The position numbers and the translations under genes were made by a program. A DNA stretch of 64,000 bases from NCBI RefSeq assembly GCF_001693735.1, contig NZ_LWDV01000010.1, positions 207,196 through 271,195 on the forward strand. The letters run 5' to 3'. Shown one piece after another: positions 8,751 to 18,358 of the stretch (position 1 is its first letter; each line of letters starts with the position of its first letter). The notes beneath the pieces are model-generated. The model was given only the letters and a program-made list of their open reading frames with translations. It was not told the origin of the DNA and ran no database searches. The stretch is from Orenia metallireducens. GTDB taxonomy: Bacteria; Bacillota; Halanaerobiia; Halobacteroidales; Halobacteroidaceae.

Positions 8751-9582
8751 TTTCTAACACAATCACAGTAGCATTATCTTGCTTTTTTATATTCTTTTCC
8801 AGTACTTCTTCCAAGATTAATTCAGCAGTTTCCATTGGATGCATTCTTTTACCTAAAAGATGTTCTAATTCTGTATCATATAGGCTTTTATATACTCCAT
8901 CACTACAGAATAATAATTTATCTCTTTTTTTCAACTTTATTGGAATCTGATTATAATCAAACTGTCTAAAATTATCATAACCAAGGTAACTGGTAAGTCT
9001 TTCTTTTTTAGAATGATTTAAAAGTCGCCTTTTACTTATCTTTCCGGCTCTATAGTCACTCTCCAAAATATTTTTATAAATATGTCTCGGGTTTATTGGA
9101 ATAATTTTTTGATTTCTATAAAGATAAATTTGACTATCCCCCACCGAAATCCAATAAAGAAAACTATCCTTTATTATTCCTGCTACAAAGGTACTGCCTA
9201 CTTTCTTACCTTTGGAAATTTCTAATATTTTTTTATTGATTTTATGAGTATTTTGGACTAAAAAGTCACTCACAGAAGACATATTAGGGGACTTAGAAAA
9301 CTCCTCTGAAAATATTCTAGTAAGCAAATTACTTGCTTTCTTACCATAGGATAATCCACCCATTCCATCTGCTAATACTGCTAATACTCCTATCTCATTC
9401 TCAGCAGTTGCAAAAGAATCTTCTTGTTCCCTTCTATCTCCTATGCCCTGAGCATTACCAATTAATATGCTACCTCTCTGTCTAATCTTTCTTAAAGATT
9501 TGATTACTAAGTACATTATTACTAAACAACTGGTCAAGATAAATAAATTACCAGGAAAATCAAAAACGACTTCATGAAACAT
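8743..9582 (-). CDS. Membrane-anchored PP2C-type Ser/Thr protein phosphatase
   Basis: A 279-residue protein with one N-terminal membrane segment (~residues 10-28) followed by a PP2C/SpoIIE-like phosphatase domain. Metal-binding and catalytic motifs are all present: RREQEDS (Asp55), ADGMGG (Asp72, Gly73), SVGDS (148-150), CSDG (Asp228) and QDNATVIV (Asp269). It should therefore be an active, Mn/Mg-dependent phosphatase facing the cytoplasm. It sits beside two FHA (phosphothreonine-binding) genes, the same pairing as PppA/TagH regulators of type VI secretion. The matching kinase is not in this window. Start ATG 9582 follows GAGGAG. Confidence 0.88.
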   Translation of the reverse strand: MFHEVVFDFPGNLFILTSCLVIMYLVIKSLRKIRQRGSILIGNAQGIGDRREQEDSFATAENEIGVLAVLADGMGGLSYGKKASNLLTRIFSEEFSKSPNMSSVSDFLVQNTHKINKKILEISKGKKVGSTFVAGIIKDSFLYWISVGDSQIYLYRNQKIIPINPRHIYKNILESDYRAGKISKRRLLNHSKKERLTSYLGYDNFRQFDYNQIPIKLKKRDKLLFCSDGVYKSLYDTELEHLLGKRMHPMETAELILEEVLEKNIKKQDNATVIVLEIK

Positions 9583-9642
9583 TTTTATCTCCTCTTTATC
9601 CCATTATAATAAGTTTTGTTTATAAGTATGTTGCTATAAAGG

Positions 9643-10176
9643 CTATATTTGCCATTCGAAATGTTGACCACATAATGGAATAAAAATAAATTTACTCTTT
9701 CCCATCTCAATTATGTCATAAGCCGATAACTCTCTTGGTGCATAAATAGCCTCATCATTAATATAAATTATACTTGTAATTTCAGGTCCTGGGATAAATG
9801 TAAAGTTTCTCTCTTTGGGATTATAGCTTATTACCCCATGATTTCTTCTAGAGATAGTCTTATCTCCTTCTATATGTATATGCATCTCTTCTGAACGCCC
9901 GATAAAGTTTCTCTCATGCCTAATCTTATAATCTTTACCCTGTTCGGCTCCTTCTATGCAAACCATCCACCCTACTACTGGGTCAAAACCTTGTTCCTCA
10001 TCCCAATAGGCTAATGTCTTTACTCCATTTTCATTAGTATTAGAAGCAGTAAATGGTTTTGAACTCATTCCCTCACTACCTGTATTTGCTTCCAGTGCTG
10101 CTTCATCACAATAAGGACATGCATTATACCTCTTTTTATTATATAAATGTCCATTATTACATCTTTCCATCTTCAT
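9643..10176 (-). CDS. FHA-domain protein with N-terminal zinc-ribbon-like motif
   Basis: A 177-residue protein. The first ~25 residues carry CNNGHLY...CPYC (Cys6, His10, Cys20, Cys23), a likely single zinc site, followed by a flexible linker. The C-terminal ~95 residues form an FHA domain: NFIGRSEEMHIHI, then KTISRRNHGVISYN (the SxxH phosphothreonine-contact region), then FTFIPG. FHA domains bind phosphothreonine peptides. I start at ATG 10176 because GGAGGT lies 7 bases before it; the ATG 15 bases earlier has no site. It ends the FHA-FHA-PP2C set and probably links kinase/phosphatase signalling to CIS assembly or firing. Highly confident for the domain, less for the role. Confidence 0.88.
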   Translation of the reverse strand: MKMERCNNGHLYNKKRYNACPYCDEAALEANTGSEGMSSKPFTASNTNENGVKTLAYWDEEQGFDPVVGWMVCIEGAEQGKDYKIRHERNFIGRSEEMHIHIEGDKTISRRNHGVISYNPKERNFTFIPGPEITSIIYINDEAIYAPRELSAYDIIEMGKSKFIFIPLCGQHFEWQI

Positions 10177-10197
10177 ATCTCTTACCTCCATAATAAT

Positions 10198-10821
10198 TTA
10201 TTTTACTAATAATTTTGTATTTGCTATATATATAGTATCTCCTGGATACATTTTATAAGGTTGTCCCGGTTTTACTTTGAATTTTTTGCCATCCTGCTTT
10301 CGCTTTATTCCACTTCCATTTGATGAGCCTATATCTTCAAAGAACCATCCATTATTTGTATTATTCATTACAGCATGTTCACGACTTACAAGAGCAGCAT
10401 AGGTTGCTTCAGATAAATCAATATTAACCATATTCCTTTGAGTTTTTTTACCTATTAAGCATGCTGTATAATCATGAATATTCCAATTCTTTATTATTTT
10501 TTCATCCTCATCCTTTAAAATTATCTCTCTTATCTCATCCTGCTCATCATTTATCAATTCAAGAGGTCTATTATTATAAGATACCTTAAAAAATAAAAAT
10601 ACTAAAGTTATAAAACTTCCTATCGCTAGTTTTATATTCTGATGGGTGAAGTTCAAATATACTCCACCTATTAAAATTGCTAATCCAAGAAGGAGCTTGA
10701 TAAAATAATTTGAATTATTCTCCTGATTGGTATATTTCTTTATCTTTCTTCTTATAAATAATTTCTTTATATGACATGGAATATTAAAAAACCTTAATAT
10801 TTCTTTAACAGAATTCATCAT
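10198..10821 (-). CDS. Membrane-anchored FHA-domain protein
   Basis: A 207-residue protein with a basic N-terminus, two closely spaced membrane segments (residues ~40-80, FIKLLLGLAILIGGVYLNF and the next hydrophobic run) and a C-terminal FHA domain (~115-207) in the cytoplasm: ALVSREHAVM (Ser/Arg/His ligand loop) and EDIGSSNGSGIK (SSNG motif). All key FHA residues are present. It lies 6 bases before the soluble FHA gene, so the two are probably translated together. Together with the membrane PP2C it could form a phosphothreonine-dependent switch at the membrane. Confidence 0.88.
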   Translation of the reverse strand: MMNSVKEILRFFNIPCHIKKLFIRRKIKKYTNQENNSNYFIKLLLGLAILIGGVYLNFTHQNIKLAIGSFITLVFLFFKVSYNNRPLELINDEQDEIREIILKDEDEKIIKNWNIHDYTACLIGKKTQRNMVNIDLSEATYAALVSREHAVMNNTNNGWFFEDIGSSNGSGIKRKQDGKKFKVKPGQPYKMYPGDTIYIANTKLLVK

Positions 10822-10904
10822 TTTATTATTGACACTCTCCTTTCTAAATCAATATTTCTTATAACTTATATTACTCATCACTTCATAAATTGGTAGAACT
10901 ATAT

Positions 10905-11315
10905 CTACTTCATACCAAAATAACTTCTAAATAGTTCATCTGTATTCATTGGATTCTCTTCCTCTGTTTTATTCTTCACCCGCTCTTTAGTCTTGGGATT
11001 AAAACCGAAAAACTGTTCAAACTGCTTTTCAAAATTTCCAAAGTTTGGAACTGCGCTCTGCCTATTACTATTCTGTTTAGTAGTAGCTTTTCGCTGATAA
11101 GTCTTTCTTTTTAAAGATGCATCATATTTTGCTCTGCTTTTTTTCGATTTTAAGACTTCATATGCTTTAGCGATTAATTTAAATTTTTTCTCTGCATTTT
11201 TATCATTAGAATTTCTATCTGGATGATATTTTAATGCTAACTTTCTATAGGCTCTCTTTATTGTAGAAGAGTCAGCATCACTATTAACACCTAAAATTTC
11301 ATAGTAATTTTTCAT
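10905..11315 (-). CDS. Short J-domain (DnaJ-like) co-chaperone
   Basis: A 136-residue protein: a complete J domain (residues 1-66, [23 protein letters not shown] at 31-33) followed by a basic, low-complexity linker and a C-terminal end with [14 protein letters not shown]. It lacks the zinc-finger and substrate-binding domains of a full DnaJ, so it is a class C J-protein dedicated to a particular client or site. It is encoded within the CIS operon together with an Hsp70-like ATPase (12145-14790), the natural partner whose ATPase a J domain would stimulate. Start ATG 11315 follows GGGGTGG. Confidence 0.9.
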   Translation of the reverse strand: MKNYYEILGVNSDADSSTIKRAYRKLALKYHPDRNSNDKNAEKKFKLIAKAYEVLKSKKSRAKYDASLKRKTYQRKATTKQNSNRQSAVPNFGNFEKQFEQFFGFNPKTKERVKNKTEEENPMNTDELFRSYFGMK

Positions 11316-11345
11316 AAGTTATCTAAACCACCCCATAAAATTATT

Positions 11346-12116
11346 TTAATCTACTATAATCTTGTCAGTTCTTCTTCTTTTAACTTTGATATCATCTTCT
11401 GCACCCTGTAATTTTTTTGCTATCAATTTCAGATACTTGTAGATCTCTTCATTATTATAATTCTCTTTATTTAATTTCAGTCTATTCTCTAAGTAACTAG
11501 TTATTACTATTCTATTGACAATCTTTGAATTCAAACACTGCATTGCAAAATTGATATCTAGATTATCTTGAGAATTTGATATTAATATTTTAGCAAAACT
11601 CTTTATTATCACAGGGCTAATAGTAGGATTTTCAATCCCAGAATATTTTACATTTATCCTATTAATAACATTGTATTCTGTTGAGTAGTCTGCAAAATCC
11701 TTATATTCAGCTCTAAGTTTTGCTCCTTCTCTAAGTTTAAATCTTCCCAACTCCAACTCATTACCTTTTAACTCAATCTCTTGATCTATAAAGACTTCAC
11801 TATCATAAACTGTGAAATCATTCGTCTCTTGCTTATTAAAAATTTTGATTTTTATAAGGACATCTTCTTCAGTAGTAAAATATTCTACCTTTTTTTCCTT
11901 ATTCAAAATATATATAACACCTTTAAATTTAATAATTCCTTCATTAATGTATATATATTTATCCTTTATCTTAATATCTGCACCAGAGATTATACCATCA
12001 GAATTATCTTTAAAGTATATATTTAAAAAATCACGAGGATAATCTCTAAGGTTTTCTAGCATCTCTCTTTTTAAAATATTACCTCGTTTAAAATTTGGGA
12101 ACTTATTTATAAACAA
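11346..12116 (-). CDS. CIS-associated protein, probable baseplate or adaptor component
   Basis: A 256-residue protein with TTG start at 12116, 6 bases after AAGGAGG. The N-terminal third (NFKRGNILKREMLENLRDYP, then GIISGADIKIKDKYIYINEG) is followed by an all-beta-looking middle and a helical C-terminus that ends in a basic tail. I recall similar proteins in clostridial CIS-like clusters under unreliable names, so I do not assign a function. Its N-terminus followed by short beta strands is loosely reminiscent of the TssK/shell-type adaptors of baseplates, which is weak inference. It sits between the Hsp70-like and J-domain genes. Confidence 0.6.
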   Translation of the reverse strand: MFINKFPNFKRGNILKREMLENLRDYPRDFLNIYFKDNSDGIISGADIKIKDKYIYINEGIIKFKGVIYILNKEKKVEYFTTEEDVLIKIKIFNKQETNDFTVYDSEVFIDQEIELKGNELELGRFKLREGAKLRAEYKDFADYSTEYNVINRINVKYSGIENPTISPVIIKSFAKILISNSQDNLDINFAMQCLNSKIVNRIVITSYLENRLKLNKENYNNEEIYKYLKLIAKKLQGAEDDIKVKRRRTDKIIVD

Positions 12117-12144
12117 TTTATCCTCCTTCCAATCTACTAAAAAT

Positions 12145-14790
12145 TTACTTTAAACCATCAAAAAAATCTAAAGTAGATAAATCATCTTCAAAAGTAAAAT
12201 ATCTTTCATCACCTATATAAAGTTGATCACTTTGTCTACAAATAGGTACAATATAAAAACCCCATTTATCTTCAGCAGTAAAGACAAATAATTTAACTTC
12301 ATCATTTCTAATCGTATCAGTATCTTCTTGGCTAACCTTTGTTGAATATCTTTTTAAAATATCTGCTGAAGATGTTTGAGTATACTTTACAGCTTCATTT
12401 TCAAATAGATACTCCTTCTGTAATTCCCCTTCGATATTTTTTAAATAAAATTTAATCTCTCTAGTACTCAATAACTTTGAAATATACCCTTTTGCTTCAG
12501 TCAACTTTTCCCCATCTCTTATTATAGTCTTTTCATTTCCATTAAAATCAAAAGCACTTATCGAATACGGAATAATTGGGACTTCATTCTCTACATTTAT
12601 TTCAATATTGCCCAGCTTTTTAGAGTTAACATGCTTAATTATTCCACGTAAGCATGATAACTTAAGATCTAAATCATCATTAGTATTTATATTTTTTTTC
12701 TTAAATTGTATCCTGCGTCCTGGAACAAACTCTTTTAGAGCTTCTGTAAAGATATCTATCTTACAAGACTGACCAGTTAATTTTATTATTGAATAATTTA
12801 ATAACTCTTGATTTTCATAAAATTTCTCCAAAAGCTTTCTAATAATATCATAGATATCTGCTTTAATAAGCTTATTTATCTCTATAACATTAAAGATAAC
12901 ATTTGGAAACTCATTTACTACTTCCAATTTGCCTTCTTCATAAATTGCTAACTCCCAATTACTTAATGGAGTAATTTGTAAATCACTTTCTGGACTTCTC
13001 ATGTTCTTAAAAGAGTCAAACTTATTTCTTAAGATATTCGTTCTAATATAAAAATCTTTCTTCATATTTTCAGCTAGTTCCCATAAGAAATAAAAGTTAT
13101 TTTTTACCTTCTTATATTCTTCTGCTGGTCTATTTTCGTACTCTTTATACCTAGTAGGTATTAATTCTTCAGCCCTTTGATAATACTCTTTTAACTTAGC
13201 ATATACACTATCTACTCCAAAATCATCTACATGCCTAAAAATCTCAACCCCAGATAGAGGAATTAATTGATCTATATCTATGATTTCACTATTATTTTGA
13301 TAATAATGGGCTAAGACAATCTTCATAAATTGCATTATCCTATAGGTCAAATTATTACCACCAAAATTACTATCTCCATTTTCAAAACCAGTCTTTATAT
13401 CTACACCATAAGATATATCATTCTCTACAATCTTAAAATTACATGAAGATAAATCAGTAGTTCCTCCACCACAATCTATGACTAATGCTTTGTACTCGTC
13501 TCCATCATAGAAACTTTCATTATTAATCTGATTAACGATAGTATTATACAGTACTGCTATCCCCTCATCTAGAACATTATCAGACTCTATTTGATAGTCA
13601 GGCACTATATCTTGGAACATACTTATAAATTGATTCTTTAATTTTACAGGACTAGAAATATATAATTTTTTGAATTTACATTTAAATTGAGATTCTGAGG
13701 TGTTAATTACATAATCTATATAAGCCTTTATTATCTCACCTCTTGTAATTTTTGCTATATTCCCAGCTTCATCACGTATCTCTTCAAAGACCTTATAAGT
13801 ATTAACCCATCTCTTAATACCTTGAAAAAAACTAGCATTTCCAGCATAATTATTCTCTTTAATACGTTCTTGAGCTTCATGTCCAAAAAGAAATCTAATA
13901 TTATCTAAATCATGACAGTTCAACACATATACACTTGTAGGAATTATCTTACTCCATCCTCTTCCTTTTCTGCCCACATAAGGAAAATTAACAAAGTTTA
14001 TTTCATCCAACTTTATTCTATTATTAAAAATATCATTATCAGAAATTTTAGATACATAATTATGGTCTAAATAAACCCCTGCTGTAGTATTAGAAGTACC
14101 AAAATCGATACATAAAACAGATTTTGTCTCTTCAAGCTTCCTTACCTCAAAGTGGATTATTGGAACTTCATAATACTGTAGATTCATAGGTGGGAAATTT
14201 TGATTTTCATAATAAACCTTATATAAGTACTCTGATATATGGCGTTTAAAGAATAGTAATTTATAGTTCTTCTTTTTAAAATTCTCTATTCTTAAATTTT
14301 CATGATTAGCAACTAGATAATATTTATTCTCTTCTTTTTTATCCCTTTTTAAATTGAATATCCCACAGATATAATCTTTATCACCATTGACCAAAAGTAC
14401 ATTAGACTCTACTATCTCATCCTCTACAGTTACTCGATAAGAATCTTCTTCACTCATTCCTATCTCATCATATAATATTATCTTAGTAGGAATCTTGATT
14501 ATATTATTATTTTTTAGCTTAGTAGTAACATTTTGCTCTAATGCTTCTTGGATTCTTGCCATACCACCTTCTTGTTTATCATAAATTAAATAGGATACAT
14601 CCTTGCCTCTATATTTTAATATCAAATCTATTAATTGTTCGCGCTTATAGATATTTTTAAAAGCATTTACTATCCTATATTCACTACAAATCTGCTTTAA
14701 TTTATAAGTTGATGATTTTAATAGTTCTTCTTTAGTAAATTTTCTCTCATCAAAGATGTCTTTTTGAATATTAAGTTTATAAGACTTCAA
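12145..14790 (-). CDS. Hsp70/actin-fold ATPase with N-terminal extension
   Basis: An 881-residue protein with TTG start at 14790 preceded by AAGGAGG. Residues ~16-60 resemble a SAP-like helix pair (FTKEELLKSSTYKLKQICSE); ~60-220 are unassigned. An Hsp70-type nucleotide-binding domain begins at ~225: phosphate-1 motif IDFGTSNTT (228-236) and phosphate-2 motif IDCGGGTTDLS (438-448). An adenosine-loop-like KLTGQSCKI follows around residue 680, and the last ~180 residues are a beta-rich region that may bind substrate. This is much longer than DnaK (~610) and differs from it outside the motifs. The dedicated J protein lies downstream in the same operon. It may help fold, load or disassemble CIS parts; that role is inferred. 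Confidence 0.82.
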   Translation of the reverse strand: MKSYKLNIQKDIFDERKFTKEELLKSSTYKLKQICSEYRIVNAFKNIYKREQLIDLILKYRGKDVSYLIYDKQEGGMARIQEALEQNVTTKLKNNNIIKIPTKIILYDEIGMSEEDSYRVTVEDEIVESNVLLVNGDKDYICGIFNLKRDKKEENKYYLVANHENLRIENFKKKNYKLLFFKRHISEYLYKVYYENQNFPPMNLQYYEVPIIHFEVRKLEETKSVLCIDFGTSNTTAGVYLDHNYVSKISDNDIFNNRIKLDEINFVNFPYVGRKGRGWSKIIPTSVYVLNCHDLDNIRFLFGHEAQERIKENNYAGNASFFQGIKRWVNTYKVFEEIRDEAGNIAKITRGEIIKAYIDYVINTSESQFKCKFKKLYISSPVKLKNQFISMFQDIVPDYQIESDNVLDEGIAVLYNTIVNQINNESFYDGDEYKALVIDCGGGTTDLSSCNFKIVENDISYGVDIKTGFENGDSNFGGNNLTYRIMQFMKIVLAHYYQNNSEIIDIDQLIPLSGVEIFRHVDDFGVDSVYAKLKEYYQRAEELIPTRYKEYENRPAEEYKKVKNNFYFLWELAENMKKDFYIRTNILRNKFDSFKNMRSPESDLQITPLSNWELAIYEEGKLEVVNEFPNVIFNVIEINKLIKADIYDIIRKLLEKFYENQELLNYSIIKLTGQSCKIDIFTEALKEFVPGRRIQFKKKNINTNDDLDLKLSCLRGIIKHVNSKKLGNIEINVENEVPIIPYSISAFDFNGNEKTIIRDGEKLTEAKGYISKLLSTREIKFYLKNIEGELQKEYLFENEAVKYTQTSSADILKRYSTKVSQEDTDTIRNDEVKLFVFTAEDKWGFYIVPICRQSDQLYIGDERYFTFEDDLSTLDFFDGLK

Positions 14791-14805
14791 TTTTTTCCTC
14801 CTTCC

Positions 14806-15495
14806 CTAGTATATAGCTATTTGATCAATCTTCATCGTCTCTTTGACCCCTATTATCCCAAAATGATCTTTCCAATAAACTATAATATCAAAGTTTATTG
14901 GTAGAAATAAATGTTGAATAACCTTTAATTTCTGCAAGTTTTCTTTAGTTTTAGATCGATTAATATACAATAATACTTCATTACTGAGTTCTTTGTTTGT
15001 ATATAATAGCGAGTTTTTGAAGATTCTCTCAATACTATCCTTTAAATAATTTAAGTGGTCTCCTGAAATATAAAATTTATATATATTTTCTATTAAAATA
15101 TTTCTTTCCTCAATATTAAAGTACTTCAACCCATCCTTAATCTCTTGTCCAAAATAAGCATTTTCTAATTCCTGATAAATAAACTTTTTATGATACTCTA
15201 CCTTGTCCATCCCCTGATAAGTATCTATCCAAGCTAAAAAATGAATTAAAATATCAAAAAGCACTTCTTTTAACTCTTGATTTTCTTCATAATCCTGATC
15301 GAATAAATATTTGAATATATCAAAAAATCTATAGTATGGATTTAACTCAACTTCTTGTTCTATCTCTTTAAAATTTATATTCTCATTACTAAGCTCCATA
15401 TAGGGAGAATAAATTTCAGCACATTTAAAGACTATATCTTTTAAATTAACACCATTATTCTGAGCCGCTACAATTACATCCCAAATATAATTCAT
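14806..15495 (-). CDS. CIS-locus protein of unknown function (229 residues)
   Basis: Starts at ATG 15495, overlapping the stop of the preceding gene (TAATG), so translation is coupled. Mostly helical by composition, acidic, with no signal peptide or membrane segment; recognisable strings include KCAEIYSPYMELS near the N-terminus and YWKDHFGIIG near the C-terminus. I do not recognise a family with certainty. Its place between the spike genes and the Hsp70-like ATPase, and its tight coupling with the 428-residue protein, suggest the two form one complex, possibly part of the baseplate. Confidence 0.6.
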   Translation of the reverse strand: MNYIWDVIVAAQNNGVNLKDIVFKCAEIYSPYMELSNENINFKEIEQEVELNPYYRFFDIFKYLFDQDYEENQELKEVLFDILIHFLAWIDTYQGMDKVEYHKKFIYQELENAYFGQEIKDGLKYFNIEERNILIENIYKFYISGDHLNYLKDSIERIFKNSLLYTNKELSNEVLLYINRSKTKENLQKLKVIQHLFLPINFDIIVYWKDHFGIIGVKETMKIDQIAIY

Positions 15496-16781
15496 TAGAT
15501 AAATACCCCTTTACAAATGTATTCAGGAAAATACATTTGAACTTCTGAAATAATAAAGCTCAGTAAATCATATTTTAAATAATCTGTCATAGTGCTGGTA
15601 AATTTCAATTCCATAATCTGTTTAGATGTATTTATTCTGATTTCATCTTCTATGAAATTATTCACATCATAAGTAGACTCTAAGTTAGATCCTTTATCTA
15701 ATATCTTTACTTCTTCTAACTTTAAATCATTTAAATCTTCAAAAGAGTTAACCAGTCTATTTAGCTCTCCAAAAGTCTTTATAATATTAAACTTCTGAGG
15801 ACCAGTCTTATTTATAAAAGTATCCTTCTTACTATTTGATACAACTTCAAAATCAAATTCTAAATCTATCTCAGTATGCCTATGCTTCTTACTTTGAATT
15901 ATTTTTAGAACTTCCCAAGGAGTAGAATCACTTTCATCACTGGTAATTATTAATTTCTCCTTTGTCTTTTTAACTGACATAACATTAAATTTACCAGGGT
16001 TGACTACACAGCCATTCTCTAACCCTAACTTAGCTAAAGAAATTATATGATCATAATGTATTTTATCTTCTGCTGGCAAGGGGAATCCTTCACCTTTTTG
16101 CTGCATCCTCTCTATATTCCAAACTGGAATATAATCTACATATTTGACCTCCTCAAGTTCCTCTAAGTCAAAGTTTATCTCTTCTAAATCACTAATCTCA
16201 TCACTAAGATTTTTATAATCTACAATCACAACATCAAATATCTTTCGAATATAAGGATTATTTATAGTTCTCCAGGGAACTGAATTTTGAAGAAAAAGTT
16301 CATATAATTTCTTCTCTTCTTCTATATATTCTTGATTTCTCCTTAAAGCAATAGTCACAGGATAACTAGCCTCAGAAGTTACAATAGTTCCAGAAAACAT
16401 TCTATTACTCTTTTCAACCTCTTTAATCTCTAAATAATCGAGTTTTAAAAATACTTTAGAAATGATTACTTCTCTCTTCTCATTTATCTTATCCAGAACT
16501 TCTTCTTTGTCATATACTGCCTCTTGCTCATCGCTCTTTAAAATAGGAAATAAAAAATCATCTACCAAGGGAATCTGCTTCTTCTTAATAAGAGTTGTAC
16601 AGATATCATAACACCCTTCTATATCTTCAATCTCATTAAAGACCCTATCTGCTATCTCTTTATTTAGCTCTTCTTGATACTCTACAAGATTCAAAAAGAC
16701 TTCATCTAGGATTTCTCTAAGCAGTTTTCTCTGTTTAAGATCTTCCATATTATTTAATTTCTCTCTGATTATATCCTTCAA
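15495..16781 (-). CDS. CIS-locus protein, possible baseplate wedge component (428 residues)
   Basis: TTG start at 16781 after GAGGAGGTG. The N-terminal ~110 residues are helical and charged; the middle contains beta segments and a conserved-looking patch PWRTINNPYIRKIFDVVI; residues ~225-275 include EDKIHYDHIISLAKLGLE. No enzymatic motif, signal or membrane segment is visible. Its size, cytoplasmic nature and position just after the VgrG-like gene fit a baseplate wedge protein (TssF/gp6 role), but I cannot show homology from sequence alone. Coupled to the next gene by a 1-base overlap. Confidence 0.6.
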   Translation of the reverse strand: MKDIIREKLNNMEDLKQRKLLREILDEVFLNLVEYQEELNKEIADRVFNEIEDIEGCYDICTTLIKKKQIPLVDDFLFPILKSDEQEAVYDKEEVLDKINEKREVIISKVFLKLDYLEIKEVEKSNRMFSGTIVTSEASYPVTIALRRNQEYIEEEKKLYELFLQNSVPWRTINNPYIRKIFDVVIVDYKNLSDEISDLEEINFDLEELEEVKYVDYIPVWNIERMQQKGEGFPLPAEDKIHYDHIISLAKLGLENGCVVNPGKFNVMSVKKTKEKLIITSDESDSTPWEVLKIIQSKKHRHTEIDLEFDFEVVSNSKKDTFINKTGPQKFNIIKTFGELNRLVNSFEDLNDLKLEEVKILDKGSNLESTYDVNNFIEDEIRINTSKQIMELKFTSTMTDYLKYDLLSFIISEVQMYFPEYICKGVFI

Positions 16782-16821
16782 AATTTAGCACCTCCTCTTA
16801 TATAATACTTACCTAAGTTAT

Positions 16822-18249
16822 TTACTTCATATCAATTGCACTATCAGTGATCTCTATCTTCTTACTTCCAAAAGCTAGCTCTGTCTTGGAACTATCCATA
16901 CTAACATTCCCTTTTTCAGTATTCATCTTAATACTATCTGAGCTCATTTCAACTATATTCTTATCACTTATCATTTTAAGTCCATCTTCTTTAATTTCCA
17001 CTAAAGACTTATTATCTTTACTTGAAATTAAGATTAATTCATTATTAATCTTAATCTGATAACCTGTTGGAGTAGTTATGATTTTATCAGCAGGATCATT
17101 CTCTACTTCTTGGTTATTATCAGTACTACTACTTTTGATTGTGGCATGTTTTTCATTCTTACTTTTAAAATATACATCTACAATATCACCTATCTCTGGA
17201 GCTAAGTAGGCTGTTGTATAAGGCTTATCTAATGGGAAGTAATAGGCTGTCCCTTCATCATATTCATCAAAGATATCCAAGAACTGAACTTGGGCTCTAT
17301 GCATATTATCTAGCTGTTTAACCTCTGCCCTAAAGGAACGACCTACTATTGGAAGTCTTCTCTTCTCCTTTCTAACAGTGATAGCATCTTTTTCTGCTAA
17401 AGTCAAATCAGAGCATAAAATCTCATTATCGATGTATATTCTATTTTTTAGAATTATTAGTTCCATCTTGGTATCCTTTTGATTGTTAAGCTTATATTTG
17501 ACTGATTTTCCTATATCAAATATATCTTTAGATCTATAGTGTTCATGATGATAAATTTTATAGTAATCAAAGATATTATTCTTCTTATCGGTCTTTTTGG
17601 ATTTACTTCCAGAGACATTATTCAATTCTTGGGGCTCATTTTCATGGGGACCTGCCAAAATATTGATAGTCTCTGAATCATCTTTAGTATCATCTACAAT
17701 TAAGATTTGATTCTGATAAGAAGCTAACCTCTTAATAAAGTCCCATTCAGTCTCTTTGTATTGTAAAACTACAGGATAATCTTCTGAAACCAATTGGCTC
17801 TCTCCAATTGACTCATCAGCAAAAGCAATCCTAAACTCAGGATTCTCATCCATAATATTAGAGAATACTTGATTATAAGTAGTGCCTAGATTCTGATAGA
17901 CTCTACTATTCTTCTTTCTCTCCAATAATCTACTATAAGACAATGCTTCTAATTCTAAATAATAATCATAATTTTTATGAATAAATTTATAGTTCTCAAT
18001 TATTCCCTTAAAGAGTATCTTGGCATCATCATCAGCATAAGTAATCAACAATTGAGGGTCATCCCCTGTTAAATAAACTTCATAATCTGTTATATTATCT
18101 TGACTGATAACCCCTGTAATAACTGCCTTACTATGTTCATAAATTGATTTCTTTATTTCTAACTTGTCAAGAGAAATAAAATCAAAATTATTAAATTTAA
18201 TCTTGTAGGAAGTATAAGTCATATTTCCTTTTTTTTCTTCAGAACTCAT
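16822..18249 (-). CDS. VgrG/gpD-like spike protein
   Basis: A 475-residue protein of the late-control-D/VgrG type. Residues ~15-230 form the gp27-like hub region: YKIKFNNFDFISLDKLEI at the start, then VLQYKETEWDFIKRLASYQN (~161-180), the strongest family signature. An OB-fold-like stretch (~290-370, GDIVDVYFKSKN) follows, then a C-terminal beta-rich tail with repeated polar/hydrophobic alternation (~400-475), which fits a trimeric beta-helix needle. It would sit at the tip of the tube and carry cargo. It is very similar to the C-terminal ~470 residues of the next gene upstream (18359-21673), so the locus encodes two related spikes. Start ATG 18249 follows GGGGGA. Confidence 0.85.
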   Translation of the reverse strand: MSSEEKKGNMTYTSYKIKFNNFDFISLDKLEIKKSIYEHSKAVITGVISQDNITDYEVYLTGDDPQLLITYADDDAKILFKGIIENYKFIHKNYDYYLELEALSYSRLLERKKNSRVYQNLGTTYNQVFSNIMDENPEFRIAFADESIGESQLVSEDYPVVLQYKETEWDFIKRLASYQNQILIVDDTKDDSETINILAGPHENEPQELNNVSGSKSKKTDKKNNIFDYYKIYHHEHYRSKDIFDIGKSVKYKLNNQKDTKMELIILKNRIYIDNEILCSDLTLAEKDAITVRKEKRRLPIVGRSFRAEVKQLDNMHRAQVQFLDIFDEYDEGTAYYFPLDKPYTTAYLAPEIGDIVDVYFKSKNEKHATIKSSSTDNNQEVENDPADKIITTPTGYQIKINNELILISSKDNKSLVEIKEDGLKMISDKNIVEMSSDSIKMNTEKGNVSMDSSKTELAFGSKKIEITDSAIDMK

Positions 18250-18358
18250 ATTGTAGTCCCCCTTTTTTGGATAGAAATAGAAACTATTTAAATTTTAAAC
18301 TGATTGATTGATTTTGTCAAAATATAATTAATTTTAATTTGTAGGAAAATATAGAGAA